DNA from: Streptococcus sp. sy004
Lineage (GTDB): Bacteria > Bacillota > Bacilli > Lactobacillales > Streptococcaceae
Direction of reading: 5' to 3'
DNA: 64,000 nt
Assembly: GCF_007859205.1 (NCBI RefSeq)
Contig: NZ_VOHP01000001.1
Span: forward strand, 310,001 to 374,000
The notes beneath the pieces were generated by a model that did not search any database, was not told the DNA's origin, and worked only from the letters and a program-made list of their open reading frames with translations. The first letter of the stretch is position 1, and each line of letters begins with the position of its first letter. This document shows positions 55,330 through 63,728 of this stretch, piece by piece. Both the position numbers and the translations under genes were made by a program.

Positions 55330-56616
55330 CTAAATTCTTTCACTAGAATGTTGTCGCAGTTTTTCTAAAAGAACAGTAGCCGTATCAAGATTCATGTGTT
55401 TTTCAACTAATAATTGTTTGACAAGCGGCGTCACTTCCTTGTCATCAGCTCCTGCCAATAGGGCTAATGATTTAGCGTGTAATTTCATGTGACCATCTTG
55501 AATACCCGTATCAACCAAAGCCTTCAAGGCAGCAAAGTTTTGAGCTAGACCAATAGACACGACAAGTCTAGCCAATGATTTGGCGTCAACTTGCCCAAGT
55601 ATATCATGTGCCAACTGAACACTAGGATTTAAGCCAATCGAGCCCCCCTTACTAGCCGTCGGCATAGGTAGGGTCATTTCTCCCACGAGTTGCTCTAGCT
55701 CAGGCTCATAGATCCAAGTGCTCAAGCCCTGATAAGTTCCCGTATGACTGGCATAAGCATGTCCTGCCGCCTCAATCACTCGCCAATCATTTCCTAAAGC
55801 CATAATCAGAGCATCAATTCCATTAAAAATCCCTTTATTATGAGTGGCTGCTCGATAGGGGTCGAGCTTAGCAAACTGACTCGCTAAAACGATTTTTTGG
55901 GCAATTTCTTTAGCTTTTTCCTTATTACGATTCAAAAAACGTAGGTCAACAGCACACTTTGTCGTGACTAAGGATTCTGTCGCATAATTGGACAAAATTG
56001 CCATTAAAGACTGACCTTGACTAAGGTCTGCTAGTGGCTGTTTTAGAGCTTCCATCATCGTATTGACCATATTAGCCCCCATAGCTTCTTGGGTATCGAC
56101 GGTGACAAATACGGCTAAAAAGGATTGTTCAACTTGATAGGTTTCAACAGATAAATCACACGCTCCACCACCACGTTTGACAATAGAAGGATAGGCTTGA
56201 TTAGCAAGCTCTAATAAGTCAGATTTATTGGCTAAAATTGTCTGACTGGCAATAGCTAAATCAGGAATATCATACAAAATCACCTGTCCAATCATTTGGC
56301 GGTTGTGCAAGATCGTTTCAAAGCCCCCCGAACGCTTAATGATTTTACTAGCAAAGCTAGCGGCTGCAACCACTGAAGGTTCTTCTGTAACAAAAGGAAC
56401 TCGATAAACGTGGCCATCTACCATAACATCTGGCACCAAACTAAATGGTAGGCTAAATTGACCAAAAACGTGTTCTGTCATCTGATTGGCCACAGTAAGT
56501 GGCAGTTGTTGATTAGTGGTTAAAATATCACGACTTTGGTCAGAAAGATGAGGCAACTGCTTCATCAGTTCTTGTCGTTCTTGGGGTGTTTTTTTAGCAA
56601 ATCCAGTCCAGTTCAT
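55330..56616 (-). CDS. mvaA: Hydroxymethylglutaryl-CoA reductase, class II
   Basis: Reduces HMG-CoA to mevalonate. Class II features: GGGACDLSVETY, EAMGANMVNTMMEA, catalytic Lys in ATHNKGIFNGIDALIMALGND, and the late catalytic His in GHMKLHAKSLA. 428 aa, lacking the membrane domain of eukaryotic enzymes. One base separates it from mvaS upstream on the minus strand. Confidence 0.96.
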   Translation of the reverse strand: MNWTGFAKKTPQERQELMKQLPHLSDQSRDILTTNQQLPLTVANQMTEHVFGQFSLPFSLVPDVMVDGHVYRVPFVTEEPSVVAAASFASKIIKRSGGFETILHNRQMIGQVILYDIPDLAIASQTILANKSDLLELANQAYPSIVKRGGGACDLSVETYQVEQSFLAVFVTVDTQEAMGANMVNTMMEALKQPLADLSQGQSLMAILSNYATESLVTTKCAVDLRFLNRNKEKAKEIAQKIVLASQFAKLDPYRAATHNKGIFNGIDALIMALGNDWRVIEAAGHAYASHTGTYQGLSTWIYEPELEQLVGEMTLPMPTASKGGSIGLNPSVQLAHDILGQVDAKSLARLVVSIGLAQNFAALKALVDTGIQDGHMKLHAKSLALLAGADDKEVTPLVKQLLVEKHMNLDTATVLLEKLRQHSSERI

Positions 56617-56617
56617 C

Positions 56618-57787
56618 TTAGTCCACCTTGCTATACTGTCTTTGGTGCTGCTCGATACCAGTTAATCTAAATGTATTGGTTTGGTGCTCTGCAAAACTAA
56701 CTGAGCCATTTTCATCTAACTGAGCCTGTTCAAAGAAAAGCTGTTCATACTCAGAGATAGACAAAGGAGTGCGTTGATCTAAGTCATTTTGTCTAGTCGA
56801 TGAGAGTTGATTCTCAAATCCTTCAACTAACAGCCCACTAAAAATTTCAGACACAGCACCGCTACCATAGCTGAAAAAGCCAAGACGGTCACCTGCTTGT
56901 AGTGTTTTCGCATTTTCCAAAAGAGAAAGTAATCCCAAGTAAAGTGAACCGGTATAGATGTTTCCGACTTGCTTGCTATAAGCGATCGAATGCTCAAAAT
57001 TTTCCTTTAATTGTTCTTGATGAGGTAAAGCTAAGTCTTTTGTCATCAATTTGTTTAAACCCTTGAGTGCTAGTTTAGGGAAGGGAAGATGGAAACAAAA
57101 AGCCGTAAAATCAGCCATGGTCAAACCAGTACGTTTTTGATACTCTGCCCAAGTAGTTGTCAAAGAATCTAAGTATTGCTTGGTCGAATACATACCATTG
57201 ACAAAAGGAACCTCTGAATAATTTGGACGCCAAAAGTCCATGACATCTCTAGTTTGAGCGACATTATCATCTTTAAAAGCCAGTATTCGTGGATTGGCAG
57301 TGACCAACATAGCAAGGCTTCCTGCTCCCTGAGTTGGCTCGCCTGCTGATTGAATACCATATTTGGCAATGTCACTAGCAATAACCAAGACACGAGAAGT
57401 TGGCGACTTTTCAATGTGTAATTTAGCATAATTGAGAGCAGCAGTGGCACTATAGCAAGCTTCTTTCATCTCAAAACTTCTAGCAAACGGTTGAATGCCT
57501 AACAACGCATGAACATAAACGGCTGCCGCTTTACTTTGGTCAATACTAGACTCCGTTGCCACAATCACCATGTCAATTTTTTCTTTGTCCTCATCAGTGA
57601 GCATACTTTGAGCTGCACTGGCCGCTAACGTCACAATATCTTCACTAATTGGAGCAATGCTCAATGCGTCTAGCAACAAGCCTTCGCTATATTTGGCTGG
57701 TTCAACATCTCGAGCCATAGCCAGTTCTGTCATTTTTAATTGATATTTTGGGGTTGCAAAACCGATTTTATCAATGCCGATTAGCAT
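56618..57787 (-). CDS. mvaS: Hydroxymethylglutaryl-CoA synthase
   Basis: Condenses acetoacetyl-CoA with acetyl-CoA to HMG-CoA. Thiolase fold: Glu79 in ATESSIDQSKAAA, nucleophile Cys111 in MKEACYSATAAL, and catalytic His in FCFHLPFPKLA. 389 aa. First gene of mvaS-mvaA, divergent from thyA. The 186-base gap to thyA holds only weak promoter-like sequence. Confidence 0.96.
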   Translation of the reverse strand: MLIGIDKIGFATPKYQLKMTELAMARDVEPAKYSEGLLLDALSIAPISEDIVTLAASAAQSMLTDEDKEKIDMVIVATESSIDQSKAAAVYVHALLGIQPFARSFEMKEACYSATAALNYAKLHIEKSPTSRVLVIASDIAKYGIQSAGEPTQGAGSLAMLVTANPRILAFKDDNVAQTRDVMDFWRPNYSEVPFVNGMYSTKQYLDSLTTTWAEYQKRTGLTMADFTAFCFHLPFPKLALKGLNKLMTKDLALPHQEQLKENFEHSIAYSKQVGNIYTGSLYLGLLSLLENAKTLQAGDRLGFFSYGSGAVSEIFSGLLVEGFENQLSSTRQNDLDQRTPLSISEYEQLFFEQAQLDENGSVSFAEHQTNTFRLTGIEQHQRQYSKVD

Positions 57788-57973
57788 GATTTTATCTCCT
57801 ATCTCATTTAGGTTTATCTTTATTTAGTTGCTCTTAATTCTAACATAAAAAAGCCCATTTGCCATTGAAAAAACTTCGAGATGTCAAGCTAATTGGTAGC
57901 TATCTTTTTTACTGGATTTTTTGATTTAATTTAGGTAAAATAACTAGAAGTAATCAATACAAACGAGGTAATC

Positions 57974-58813
57974 ATGACAAAAGCAGATCAGATATTTCAA
58001 GATAATATCAAAGAAATTATGACAACAGGTGTCTTTAGTCAACAAGCTCGTCCCCAATATAAAGATGGACGTGTTGCTCATTCTAAATATATCACAGGTG
58101 CTTTTGCCAAATATGATTTGTCACAAGGCGAATTTCCCATTACCACCTTGCGTCCTATTCCGATAAAGTCGGCTATCAAGGAAATTTTTTGGATTTACCA
58201 AGATCAGAGTAACGACTTGTCACTATTAAATGACAAATACGGGGTCAAGTATTGGAATGATTGGGAGGTTGGCAAAACGAGTACGATTGGTCAACGTTAT
58301 GGTGCTGTCGTTAAAAAGCATGACATTATCAACAAACTGCTAAAACAACTCGCAGAAAATCCTTGGAATCGCCGTAATGTGATTTCTCTTTGGGACTATG
58401 AAGCATTTGAAGAATCAGAAGGGCTTTTGCCTTGTGCCTTTCAGACCATGTTTGATGTACGTCAGGTTGGAGATGTTATTTATCTGGATGCGACATTAAC
58501 CCAAAGGAGTAACGATATGCTAGTTGCTCATCACATCAATGCCATGCAGTATGTGGCTTTGCAAATGATGATTGCCAAACATTTTGGTTGGCAGGTAGGA
58601 AAATTCTTCTATTTTGTTAATAATCTCCACATCTATGACAATCAATTTGAGCAGGCAGAAGAACTATTACGCCGTCAACCAAGTCAGTGTCAACCAAGAT
58701 TGGTACTTAATGTTCCAGATAAAACCGACTTTTTCGCGATCAAACCAGAAGATTTTGAGTTGCTGGACTATGACCCAATCAAACCACAGTTAACATTTGA
58801 CTTGGCAATTTAG
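57974..58813 (+). CDS. thyA: Thymidylate synthase
   Basis: Methylates dUMP to dTMP using methylenetetrahydrofolate. Catalytic Cys154 lies in [13 protein letters not shown]. This form lacks the common PPCH motif, as in other streptococcal ThyA proteins. Later blocks are [23 protein letters not shown] and [12 protein letters not shown]. 279 aa. Followed by dfr, which regenerates tetrahydrofolate. Confidence 0.96.
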   Translation: MTKADQIFQDNIKEIMTTGVFSQQARPQYKDGRVAHSKYITGAFAKYDLSQGEFPITTLRPIPIKSAIKEIFWIYQDQSNDLSLLNDKYGVKYWNDWEVGKTSTIGQRYGAVVKKHDIINKLLKQLAENPWNRRNVISLWDYEAFEESEGLLPCAFQTMFDVRQVGDVIYLDATLTQRSNDMLVAHHINAMQYVALQMMIAKHFGWQVGKFFYFVNNLHIYDNQFEQAEELLRRQPSQCQPRLVLNVPDKTDFFAIKPEDFELLDYDPIKPQLTFDLAI

Positions 58814-58826
58814 AAATGAGGCCTTG

Positions 58827-59330
58827 ATGACAAAAAAAATAAGCGCTATTTGGGCAGAAGACAACAAGGGACTAATTGGCAAAGACGGTCGCCTACCTTG
58901 GCATCTTCCTAAAGACTTAGCTCATTTTAAAGCCATAACAAGTGGACAGGCTATTCTAATGGGACGAGTTACGTTTGAAGGTTTGGGAGGACGTCCCTTA
59001 CCCAATCGAACGAATTTAATTCTTAGCCGAGATAAGACATTTCAAGCTCAGGGCGTACAGATACTTCATTCCGTAGAAGAAGTTCTTGAATGGTTTGACA
59101 AACAAGATAAGAACCTCTATATTGCTGGGGGCAGTGAGATTTATCGCTTGTTTGAACCTTATTACGACCGGTTGATAGTAACCAAGGTAGATGGAGAATT
59201 TGACGGAGATACCTATTTTCCAAAGCTAGATTTAACTACCTTTGAGCAAGTATCAAATGTATTTTATGAAAAAGATGAAAAAAACGCTTATGATTTTCAT
59301 ATAGTTGTTTTAGAGAGAAATAAGGAGTAA
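58827..59330 (+). CDS. folA: Dihydrofolate reductase
   Basis: NADPH-dependent reduction of dihydrofolate to tetrahydrofolate; target of trimethoprim. SAIWAEDNKGLIGKDGRLPWHLPKDLAHFK at the N-terminus, then ILMGRVTFEGLG, and IAGGSEIYRLF. 167 aa from ATG 58827. The in-frame start at 58797 lies inside thyA. Named dyr or folA in different streptococci. Confidence 0.95.
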   Translation: MTKKISAIWAEDNKGLIGKDGRLPWHLPKDLAHFKAITSGQAILMGRVTFEGLGGRPLPNRTNLILSRDKTFQAQGVQILHSVEEVLEWFDKQDKNLYIAGGSEIYRLFEPYYDRLIVTKVDGEFDGDTYFPKLDLTTFEQVSNVFYEKDEKNAYDFHIVVLERNKE

Positions 59331-59338
59331 TTTTTAGG

Positions 59339-59512
59339 ATGCAACGAAGTGTTTTCGGTGTCTTTACCGCCTTTTTGTGTGGCATTTGTGTTTTATGCGC
59401 CCTAGTAGCTATCAAGAAAAAACGCTATGGATTAGGGACTTTATTCTTATTAAATGCCTTTACAAATCTTGTCAACACCATTCATGCCTTTTATGGCACA
59501 TTATTTAATTAG
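59339..59512 (+). CDS. Small membrane protein between folA and clpX
   Basis: A 57-residue protein from ATG 59339 to TAG 59512. Two hydrophobic segments (about 5-23 and 31-52) flank a basic loop IKKKRYG. A gene of this size is found between dfr and clpX in other streptococci. SD AAGGAG at 59322-59327, 11 bases before the ATG. Function unknown. Confidence 0.65.
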   Translation: MQRSVFGVFTAFLCGICVLCALVAIKKKRYGLGTLFLLNAFTNLVNTIHAFYGTLFN

Positions 59513-59523
59513 GAAAGTGAAAA

Positions 59524-60750
59524 ATGTCTGGAGATACGATGACTGAAATTGTTAATTGTTCATTTTGCGGTAAAAATCAAAATGAAGTGAGAAAAATTGT
59601 TGCAGGTAAGCATGTTTATATCTGTAATGAGTGTGTGGCTTTATCACAAGAAATTATCAAAGAAGAGTTGGCAGAAGACATTCTAGCCGACTTGGCAGAA
59701 GTGCCAAAACCAAAAGAATTGTTAGAGATTCTAAATAACTACGTTATTGGACAAGACCGAGCTAAACGTGCCTTGGCTGTTGCCGTTTACAACCACTACA
59801 AACGAATCACCTTTACAGAAAGCCGGGAAGACGATGATGTCGATTTACAAAAATCAAATATCCTGATGATTGGCCCCACTGGTTCTGGGAAGACGTTCTT
59901 GGCTCAAACCTTGGCCAAAAGTTTGAATGTTCCTTTTGCTATTGCAGATGCAACTGCCTTAACAGAAGCCGGCTATGTAGGAGAAGATGTCGAAAATATT
60001 CTCTTAAAACTCATTCAAGCAGCAGATTATAATGTTGAACGTGCGGAACGTGGCATTATCTACGTTGATGAAATTGATAAGATTGCCAAAAAAAGTGAAA
60101 ATGTTTCAATTACTCGTGACGTATCAGGTGAAGGAGTGCAACAAGCTCTTTTGAAAATCATTGAAGGAACTGTTGCCAGTGTGCCACCTCAAGGTGGGCG
60201 CAAACACCCTCAACAAGAAATGATTCAAATTGATACCAAAAATATTCTCTTCATCGTGGGTGGAGCTTTTGATGGCATTGAAGATATTGTCAAACAACGT
60301 TTAGGTGAAAAAGTCATTGGCTTTGGTCAAAATAATCGCAAGATTGCTGACGATGCCTCTTATATGCAAGAAATTATCGCTGAAGATATCCAAAAATTTG
60401 GACTGATTCCTGAATTTATCGGTCGATTACCAGTAACAGCAGCTCTAGAGCAATTAACAGTAGATGACTTGGTTAACATCTTGACTGAACCTCGCAATGC
60501 CTTGGTTAAACAATATCAAACCTTATTATCTTATGATGGTGTCACGCTAGAATTTGAACAAGCTGCCCTAGAAGCAATCGCTCAAAAGGCTATCGAACGC
60601 AAAACTGGTGCGCGTGGTTTACGTTCAATCATTGAAGAAACCATGCTAGACATCATGTTTGAGGTACCAAGTCAACAAAATGTCACAACGGTACGAATTA
60701 CCAAATCAGCCGTTGAAGGTACTGATAGCCCTATCTTAGAAACGGCATAG
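59524..60750 (+). CDS. clpX: ATP-dependent Clp protease ATP-binding subunit ClpX
   Basis: AAA+ unfoldase that feeds substrates to ClpP. N-terminal zinc-binding domain (CSFCGKNQ ... CNECV), Walker [13 protein letters not shown] near residue 118, pore loop GYVGEDVE, Walker [15 protein letters not shown], and sensor 2 [10 protein letters not shown]. 408 aa. ATG 59524 follows AGGAAAG; a later ATG at 59539 is possible. Followed by ysxC after 9 bases. Confidence 0.96.
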   Translation: MSGDTMTEIVNCSFCGKNQNEVRKIVAGKHVYICNECVALSQEIIKEELAEDILADLAEVPKPKELLEILNNYVIGQDRAKRALAVAVYNHYKRITFTESREDDDVDLQKSNILMIGPTGSGKTFLAQTLAKSLNVPFAIADATALTEAGYVGEDVENILLKLIQAADYNVERAERGIIYVDEIDKIAKKSENVSITRDVSGEGVQQALLKIIEGTVASVPPQGGRKHPQQEMIQIDTKNILFIVGGAFDGIEDIVKQRLGEKVIGFGQNNRKIADDASYMQEIIAEDIQKFGLIPEFIGRLPVTAALEQLTVDDLVNILTEPRNALVKQYQTLLSYDGVTLEFEQAALEAIAQKAIERKTGARGLRSIIEETMLDIMFEVPSQQNVTTVRITKSAVEGTDSPILETA

Positions 60751-60759
60751 GTGAGTTGA

Positions 60760-61356
60760 ATGAGTGAAGTTTATTTGAATACCCATAATGCGACTATCCA
60801 ACTCAGTGCTGCCAATAAATCTCATTATCCCCAAGATGATTTGCCTGAAATTGCCTTGGCTGGTCGTTCAAACGTCGGTAAGTCCAGTTTTATTAACACC
60901 TTATTAGGTCGTAAAAACCTGGCTAGAACGTCCAGTAAACCTGGAAAAACCCAGTTACTCAATTTTTATAATATTGATGATAAGTTACGCTTTGTCGATG
61001 TCCCAGGCTATGGTTATGCTAAAGTGTCCAAAGCCGAACGTGCCAAATGGGGAAGAATGATTGAAGAATATCTGGTCACAAGAGATAATCTAAGAGCCGT
61101 GGTTAGCTTAGTCGATCTTCGCCATTTGCCGACAACAGAAGACGTTCAAATGTATGAATTTCTGAAATATTATGAAATTCCAGTCATTATCGTCGCCACT
61201 AAGGCCGATAAAATTCCTCGTGGTAAGTGGAATAAACACGAATCAGAAATTAAGAAAAAATTAGATTTTGATAAAAATGATACCTTTATCGTTTTTTCAT
61301 CAGAAACCAAACAAGGTTATGACCAGGCTTGGGATAGCATTTTAGAGCAATTATGA
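60760..61356 (+). CDS. ysxC: Ribosome biogenesis GTP-binding protein YsxC/EngB
   Basis: GTPase required for 50S subunit assembly. G1 [15 protein letters not shown] near residue 31, G3 [11 protein letters not shown]4 ATKADKIP. 198 aa. SD GGTGAG. Terminator overlapping the end: hairpin CTTCCTAA / TTAGGAAG at 61360-61386. Confidence 0.95.
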   Translation: MSEVYLNTHNATIQLSAANKSHYPQDDLPEIALAGRSNVGKSSFINTLLGRKNLARTSSKPGKTQLLNFYNIDDKLRFVDVPGYGYAKVSKAERAKWGRMIEEYLVTRDNLRAVVSLVDLRHLPTTEDVQMYEFLKYYEIPVIIVATKADKIPRGKWNKHESEIKKKLDFDKNDTFIVFSSETKQGYDQAWDSILEQL

Positions 61357-61357
61357 A

Positions 61358-61388
61358 AACTTCCTAATCTTTTAGGAAGTTTTTTCAA
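61358..61388 (+). terminator. Terminator of clpX-ysxC
   Basis: Arms AAACTTCCTAA and TTAGGAAGTTT around TCTT and a T run. Confidence 0.75.
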
Positions 61389-61406
61389 AAAATAAATAAA
61401 AATCCT

Positions 61407-61435
61407 TGACAGCTTTTACAAAGAATGATATAATA
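61407..61435 (+). promoter_or_regulatory. Promoter of rplJ-rplL
   Basis: TTGACA at 61407-61412, 17-base spacer, TATAAT at 61430-61435; near-consensus, as expected for a ribosomal protein operon. Confidence 0.85.
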
Positions 61436-61441
61436 ATAGAG

Positions 61442-61580
61442 GTTTTAAAATAAAACTGACCTAAGACAGTAGGTGAGCCTAGCTCGTAAATCCTACCGAG
61501 GCACAAAACGTGATATTTATGAGCGTATTGTACTTTCGTGTCTGGGTTTAGGCACTTTTTTTGTGCCTAGCCAAAATAAA
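61442..61580 (+). ncRNA. Ribosomal protein L10 leader
   Basis: The untranslated leader has the structure of the L10 autoregulatory leader: paired arms around CAGTAGGTGAGCC / TCCTACCGAGGCAC, then an attenuator hairpin TAGGCAC (T run) GTGCCTA. Excess L10-L12 complex binds the leader and favours termination. Confidence 0.85.
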
Positions 61581-61596
61581 AACGGAGGTAAAACTA

Positions 61597-62097
61597 ATGA
61601 GTCAAGCAAGTATTGCTAAAAAAGCAGAATTGGTTGAAGTTGTTGCTGAGAAAATGAAAGCAGCAGCGTCTATCGTTGTGGTTGACGCACGTGGATTGAC
61701 TGTAGATCAAGATACTGTTCTACGTCGCAATCTTCGTGAGAGTGGTGTTGAGTACAAAGTTATTAAAAACTCAATCCTACGTCGTGCTGCTGAAAAAGCT
61801 GGTCTTGAAGGTATGGAAAATGTCTTTGTAGGACCAACTGCAGTTGCATTTTCAAACGAAGATGTTATCGCACCTGCGAAAATCCTTAACGATTTCTCAA
61901 AAACTGCTGAAGCCCTTGAAATTAAAGGTGGTGCAATCGAAGGTGCTGTTGCTTCTAAGGAAGAAATCGTTGCCCTTGCGACATTGCCAAACCGCGAAGG
62001 ACTTCTTTCTATGCTTCTATCTGTACTTCAAGCACCAGTTCGCAATGTGGCGTACGCGGTCAAAGCGGTTGCAGAAAGCAAAGAAGGTGCTGCTTAA
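61597..62097 (+). CDS. rplJ: 50S ribosomal protein L10
   Basis: Base of the L7/L12 stalk that recruits translation GTPases. [32 protein letters not shown] at the N-terminus. 166 aa from ATG 61597 with SD ACGGAGGT. A start at 61561 is in frame but lies inside the leader hairpin. Its protein product binds the leader above. Confidence 0.96.
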   Translation: MSQASIAKKAELVEVVAEKMKAAASIVVVDARGLTVDQDTVLRRNLRESGVEYKVIKNSILRRAAEKAGLEGMENVFVGPTAVAFSNEDVIAPAKILNDFSKTAEALEIKGGAIEGAVASKEEIVALATLPNREGLLSMLLSVLQAPVRNVAYAVKAVAESKEGAA

Positions 62098-62168
62098 TTA
62101 TAAGCAGTTTGGTAGCCTAGTGTTACCACAATTATCATATTTATAAAACATATTTGGAGGACATTACA

Positions 62169-62537
62169 ATGGCATTGAACATTGAAAACATTATTGCTGA
62201 AATTAAAGAAGCTTCAATCCTTGAGCTTAACGATCTTGTAAAAGCTATCGAAGAAGAATTTGGTGTAACAGCTGCTGCTCCTGTTGCAGTTGCTGCTGCA
62301 GGTGGTGCTGATGATGCTGGTGCTAAAGATTCATTCGACGTTGAATTGACATCTGCTGGCGACAAAAAAGTTGGCGTTATCAAAGTTGTTCGTGAAATCA
62401 CAGGTGAAGGCCTTAAAGAAGCTAAAGCTATCGTTGATGGTGCACCATCTATGCTTAAAGAAGGTGTTCCAGCAGCTGAAGCTGAAGAAATCAAAGCTAA
62501 ACTTGAAGAAGCAGGAGCTTCAGTTACTCTTAAATAA
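62169..62537 (+). CDS. rplL: 50S ribosomal protein L7/L12
   Basis: Flexible stalk protein that binds elongation factors. N-terminal dimer domain, Ala/Gly-rich hinge ([17 protein letters not shown]), and C-terminal domain [29 protein letters not shown]. 122 aa from ATG 62169, SD TGGAGG. The last codons carry the 15-base sequence used as an integration site by conjugative elements. Confidence 0.97.
   Translation: MALNIENIIAEIKEASILELNDLVKAIEEEFGVTAAAPVAVAAAGGADDAGAKDSFDVELTSAGDKKVGVIKVVREITGEGLKEAKAIVDGAPSMLKEGVPAAEAEEIKAKLEEAGASVTLK
62523..62537 (+). other. att core of ICESa2603-type elements at the 3' end of rplL
   Basis: GTTACTCTTAAATAA is the last part of rplL and the reverse complement of TTATTTAAGAGTAAC, the reported attachment core of ICESa2603-family integrative conjugative elements in streptococci. 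The site is part of the normal gene, so it marks a junction only if an element really follows, as the genes downstream suggest. The second copy would be beyond the window. Confidence 0.65.
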
Positions 62538-62640
62538 TCAATTACTGATTGTTTAAAGCTGAAAACCTAGTATTATAGCCTTTTCGTTGAGTTAAGGCGA
62601 TTAAAAAATGGGAAGTTTCATTTGAAATCCCCCCATAGAC

Positions 62641-62669
62641 ACTCCCACAAATTGCTGTGGGGGTTTTTG
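62641..62669 (+). terminator. First terminator after rplL
   Basis: Arms CCCACA and TGTGGG (with flanking pairs) and a T run. It lies 104 bases after the rplL stop. Confidence 0.7.
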
Positions 62670-62694
62670 TTTACTCTTGAGTTATAGCTTATAT

Positions 62695-62730
62695 CCCCAC
62701 CAAAAATTTTCTTGGTGGGGTTTTCTATTT
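62695..62730 (+). terminator. Second hairpin after rplL
   Basis: CCCCACC (62695-62701) and GGTGGGG (62714-62720), loop of 12, then TTTT. Confidence 0.65.
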
Positions 62731-62775
62731 TAATCTTTTTTCATTAAATAATTGATAAAATACTTTAAGTAAACA

Positions 62776-63375
62776 TCACAAATTTTCATTTTTCAAGACT
62801 CTTTGAAAATGATTTTGTTTTAGTATTTCAGCCAATCTATTTGTTGGCTGTTTTTTATTTTCCAAAATGTAATTTTTAACAGTTTTCTCCTCTACAATTT
62901 TATAAGAAACTAAAATTGAAGACCTCTTTCGATTAAAAGAATATCTAGGTAAATCATCAAATTCATGTTCCTTTAAATCCTCTTGAGATATTTCATATTC
63001 CCAAACTGCTCTCTTAAACTCTGCAAGATACTCTTCAAAAGGCATATCTTCTTTCTTTTTTAGAATAGGCAATATATACTCGATAATTTGAAGCAAGCGT
63101 GTTTCTCTTAAATCATAACAAGTTTTTAAGAACATTTGTTCAGTTTGGTTTAATACCAAATCTGAAAAATTTTTCAAATAATACTCATTAAATAATTTTT
63201 CAGTTGCTGGCATATCACGAAAAATATCGAAATATTTAGACGGTAAACCATTTTTAAGCTGTCTTTTCCGCCACCGTCTAAATGTTCTATCATCTATGTA
63301 TAAATCATTTTCAGTATTAAAATATTTTTCTCTAAATTTCTCAAGATTGGTTACCTCTCCGATTTGCTTATCCAT
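62776..63375 (-). CDS. Hypothetical protein of the accessory region (3' part of a frameshifted gene)
   Basis: 199-residue charged, helical protein with no motif I recognise. LYIDDRTFRRWRKRQLKNG near residue 25 looks like a DNA-binding helix. No SD precedes its ATG at 63373-63375. Adding one A to the eight-A run at 63406-63413 joins it in frame with the 35-residue reading frame upstream, which has a strong SD. The full gene would be about 240 aa. It is transcribed toward rplL. The low-GC composition fits an integrated element. Confidence 0.6.
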   Translation of the reverse strand: MDKQIGEVTNLEKFREKYFNTENDLYIDDRTFRRWRKRQLKNGLPSKYFDIFRDMPATEKLFNEYYLKNFSDLVLNQTEQMFLKTCYDLRETRLLQIIEYILPILKKKEDMPFEEYLAEFKRAVWEYEISQEDLKEHEFDDLPRYSFNRKRSSILVSYKIVEEKTVKNYILENKKQPTNRLAEILKQNHFQRVLKNENL

Positions 63376-63389
63376 AGCGTATTGTTTTT

Positions 63390-63497
63390 TTAATATCTCT
63401 GAATATTTTTTTTAATAAATCCGTTAACTGTCTTTACATTGTACTCTCTTTCTAATCTCTTATTGATGAGTTCCTGAAAATATTCTAAGTGCTCCAT
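63390..63497 (-). pseudogene. 5' fragment of the frameshifted accessory gene
   Basis: ATG at 63495-63497, preceded by GGAGGAT, encodes MEHLEYFQELINKRLEREYN and 15 further residues before a TAA caused by the eight-A run. It lies 122 bases upstream of the main start (40 codons plus 2), so one extra base restores the frame. Either a sequencing error, a mutation, or tract-length variation. Confidence 0.55.
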
Positions 63498-63570
63498 ATT
63501 CATCCTCCATAAATCGGACATTTTTTTTGCCGTCTATCATTATAAACTTTTCTGTATTATGATTAAATCA

Positions 63571-63621
63571 GATAAGTTAAGTATAACTTATCATATCCTA
63601 GCCAACAAGCAAAAACTTGTT
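63571..63621. promoter_or_regulatory. Operator-like inverted repeats in the divergent region
   Basis: GATAAGTT (63571-63578) and AACTTATC (63585-63592) form a perfect 8-base inverted repeat with a 6-base spacer. AACAAG (63604-63609) and CTTGTT (63616-63621) form a second 6-base repeat, also with a 6-base spacer. Both lie between two divergent genes, where a repressor would act. The 231-base gap also holds TCGGACATTTT twice (63514 and 63624). Confidence 0.5.
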
Positions 63622-63728
63622 ACTCGGACATTTTCTTATTGTTTTAGAATGCTGATTCTATTATTACTATCCAATTCAGCAGGTTTTACACCTATTTGGA
63701 AAACTTAAAAGCCAAAGGAGGATTATAT

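Noticed and set aside
57974..58813. ThyA without the PPCH motif as an odd enzyme
   Set aside because: The catalytic Cys is present in LPCAFQT, and this form is normal in streptococci.
61407..61600. Leader before rplJ as a new small RNA
   Set aside because: Its structure and location fit the known L10 leader.
62141..62494. 117-residue Ala/Ser-rich minus-strand frame over rplL
   Set aside because: Shadow of the Ala-rich hinge and biased codons of rplL; composition explains the open frame.
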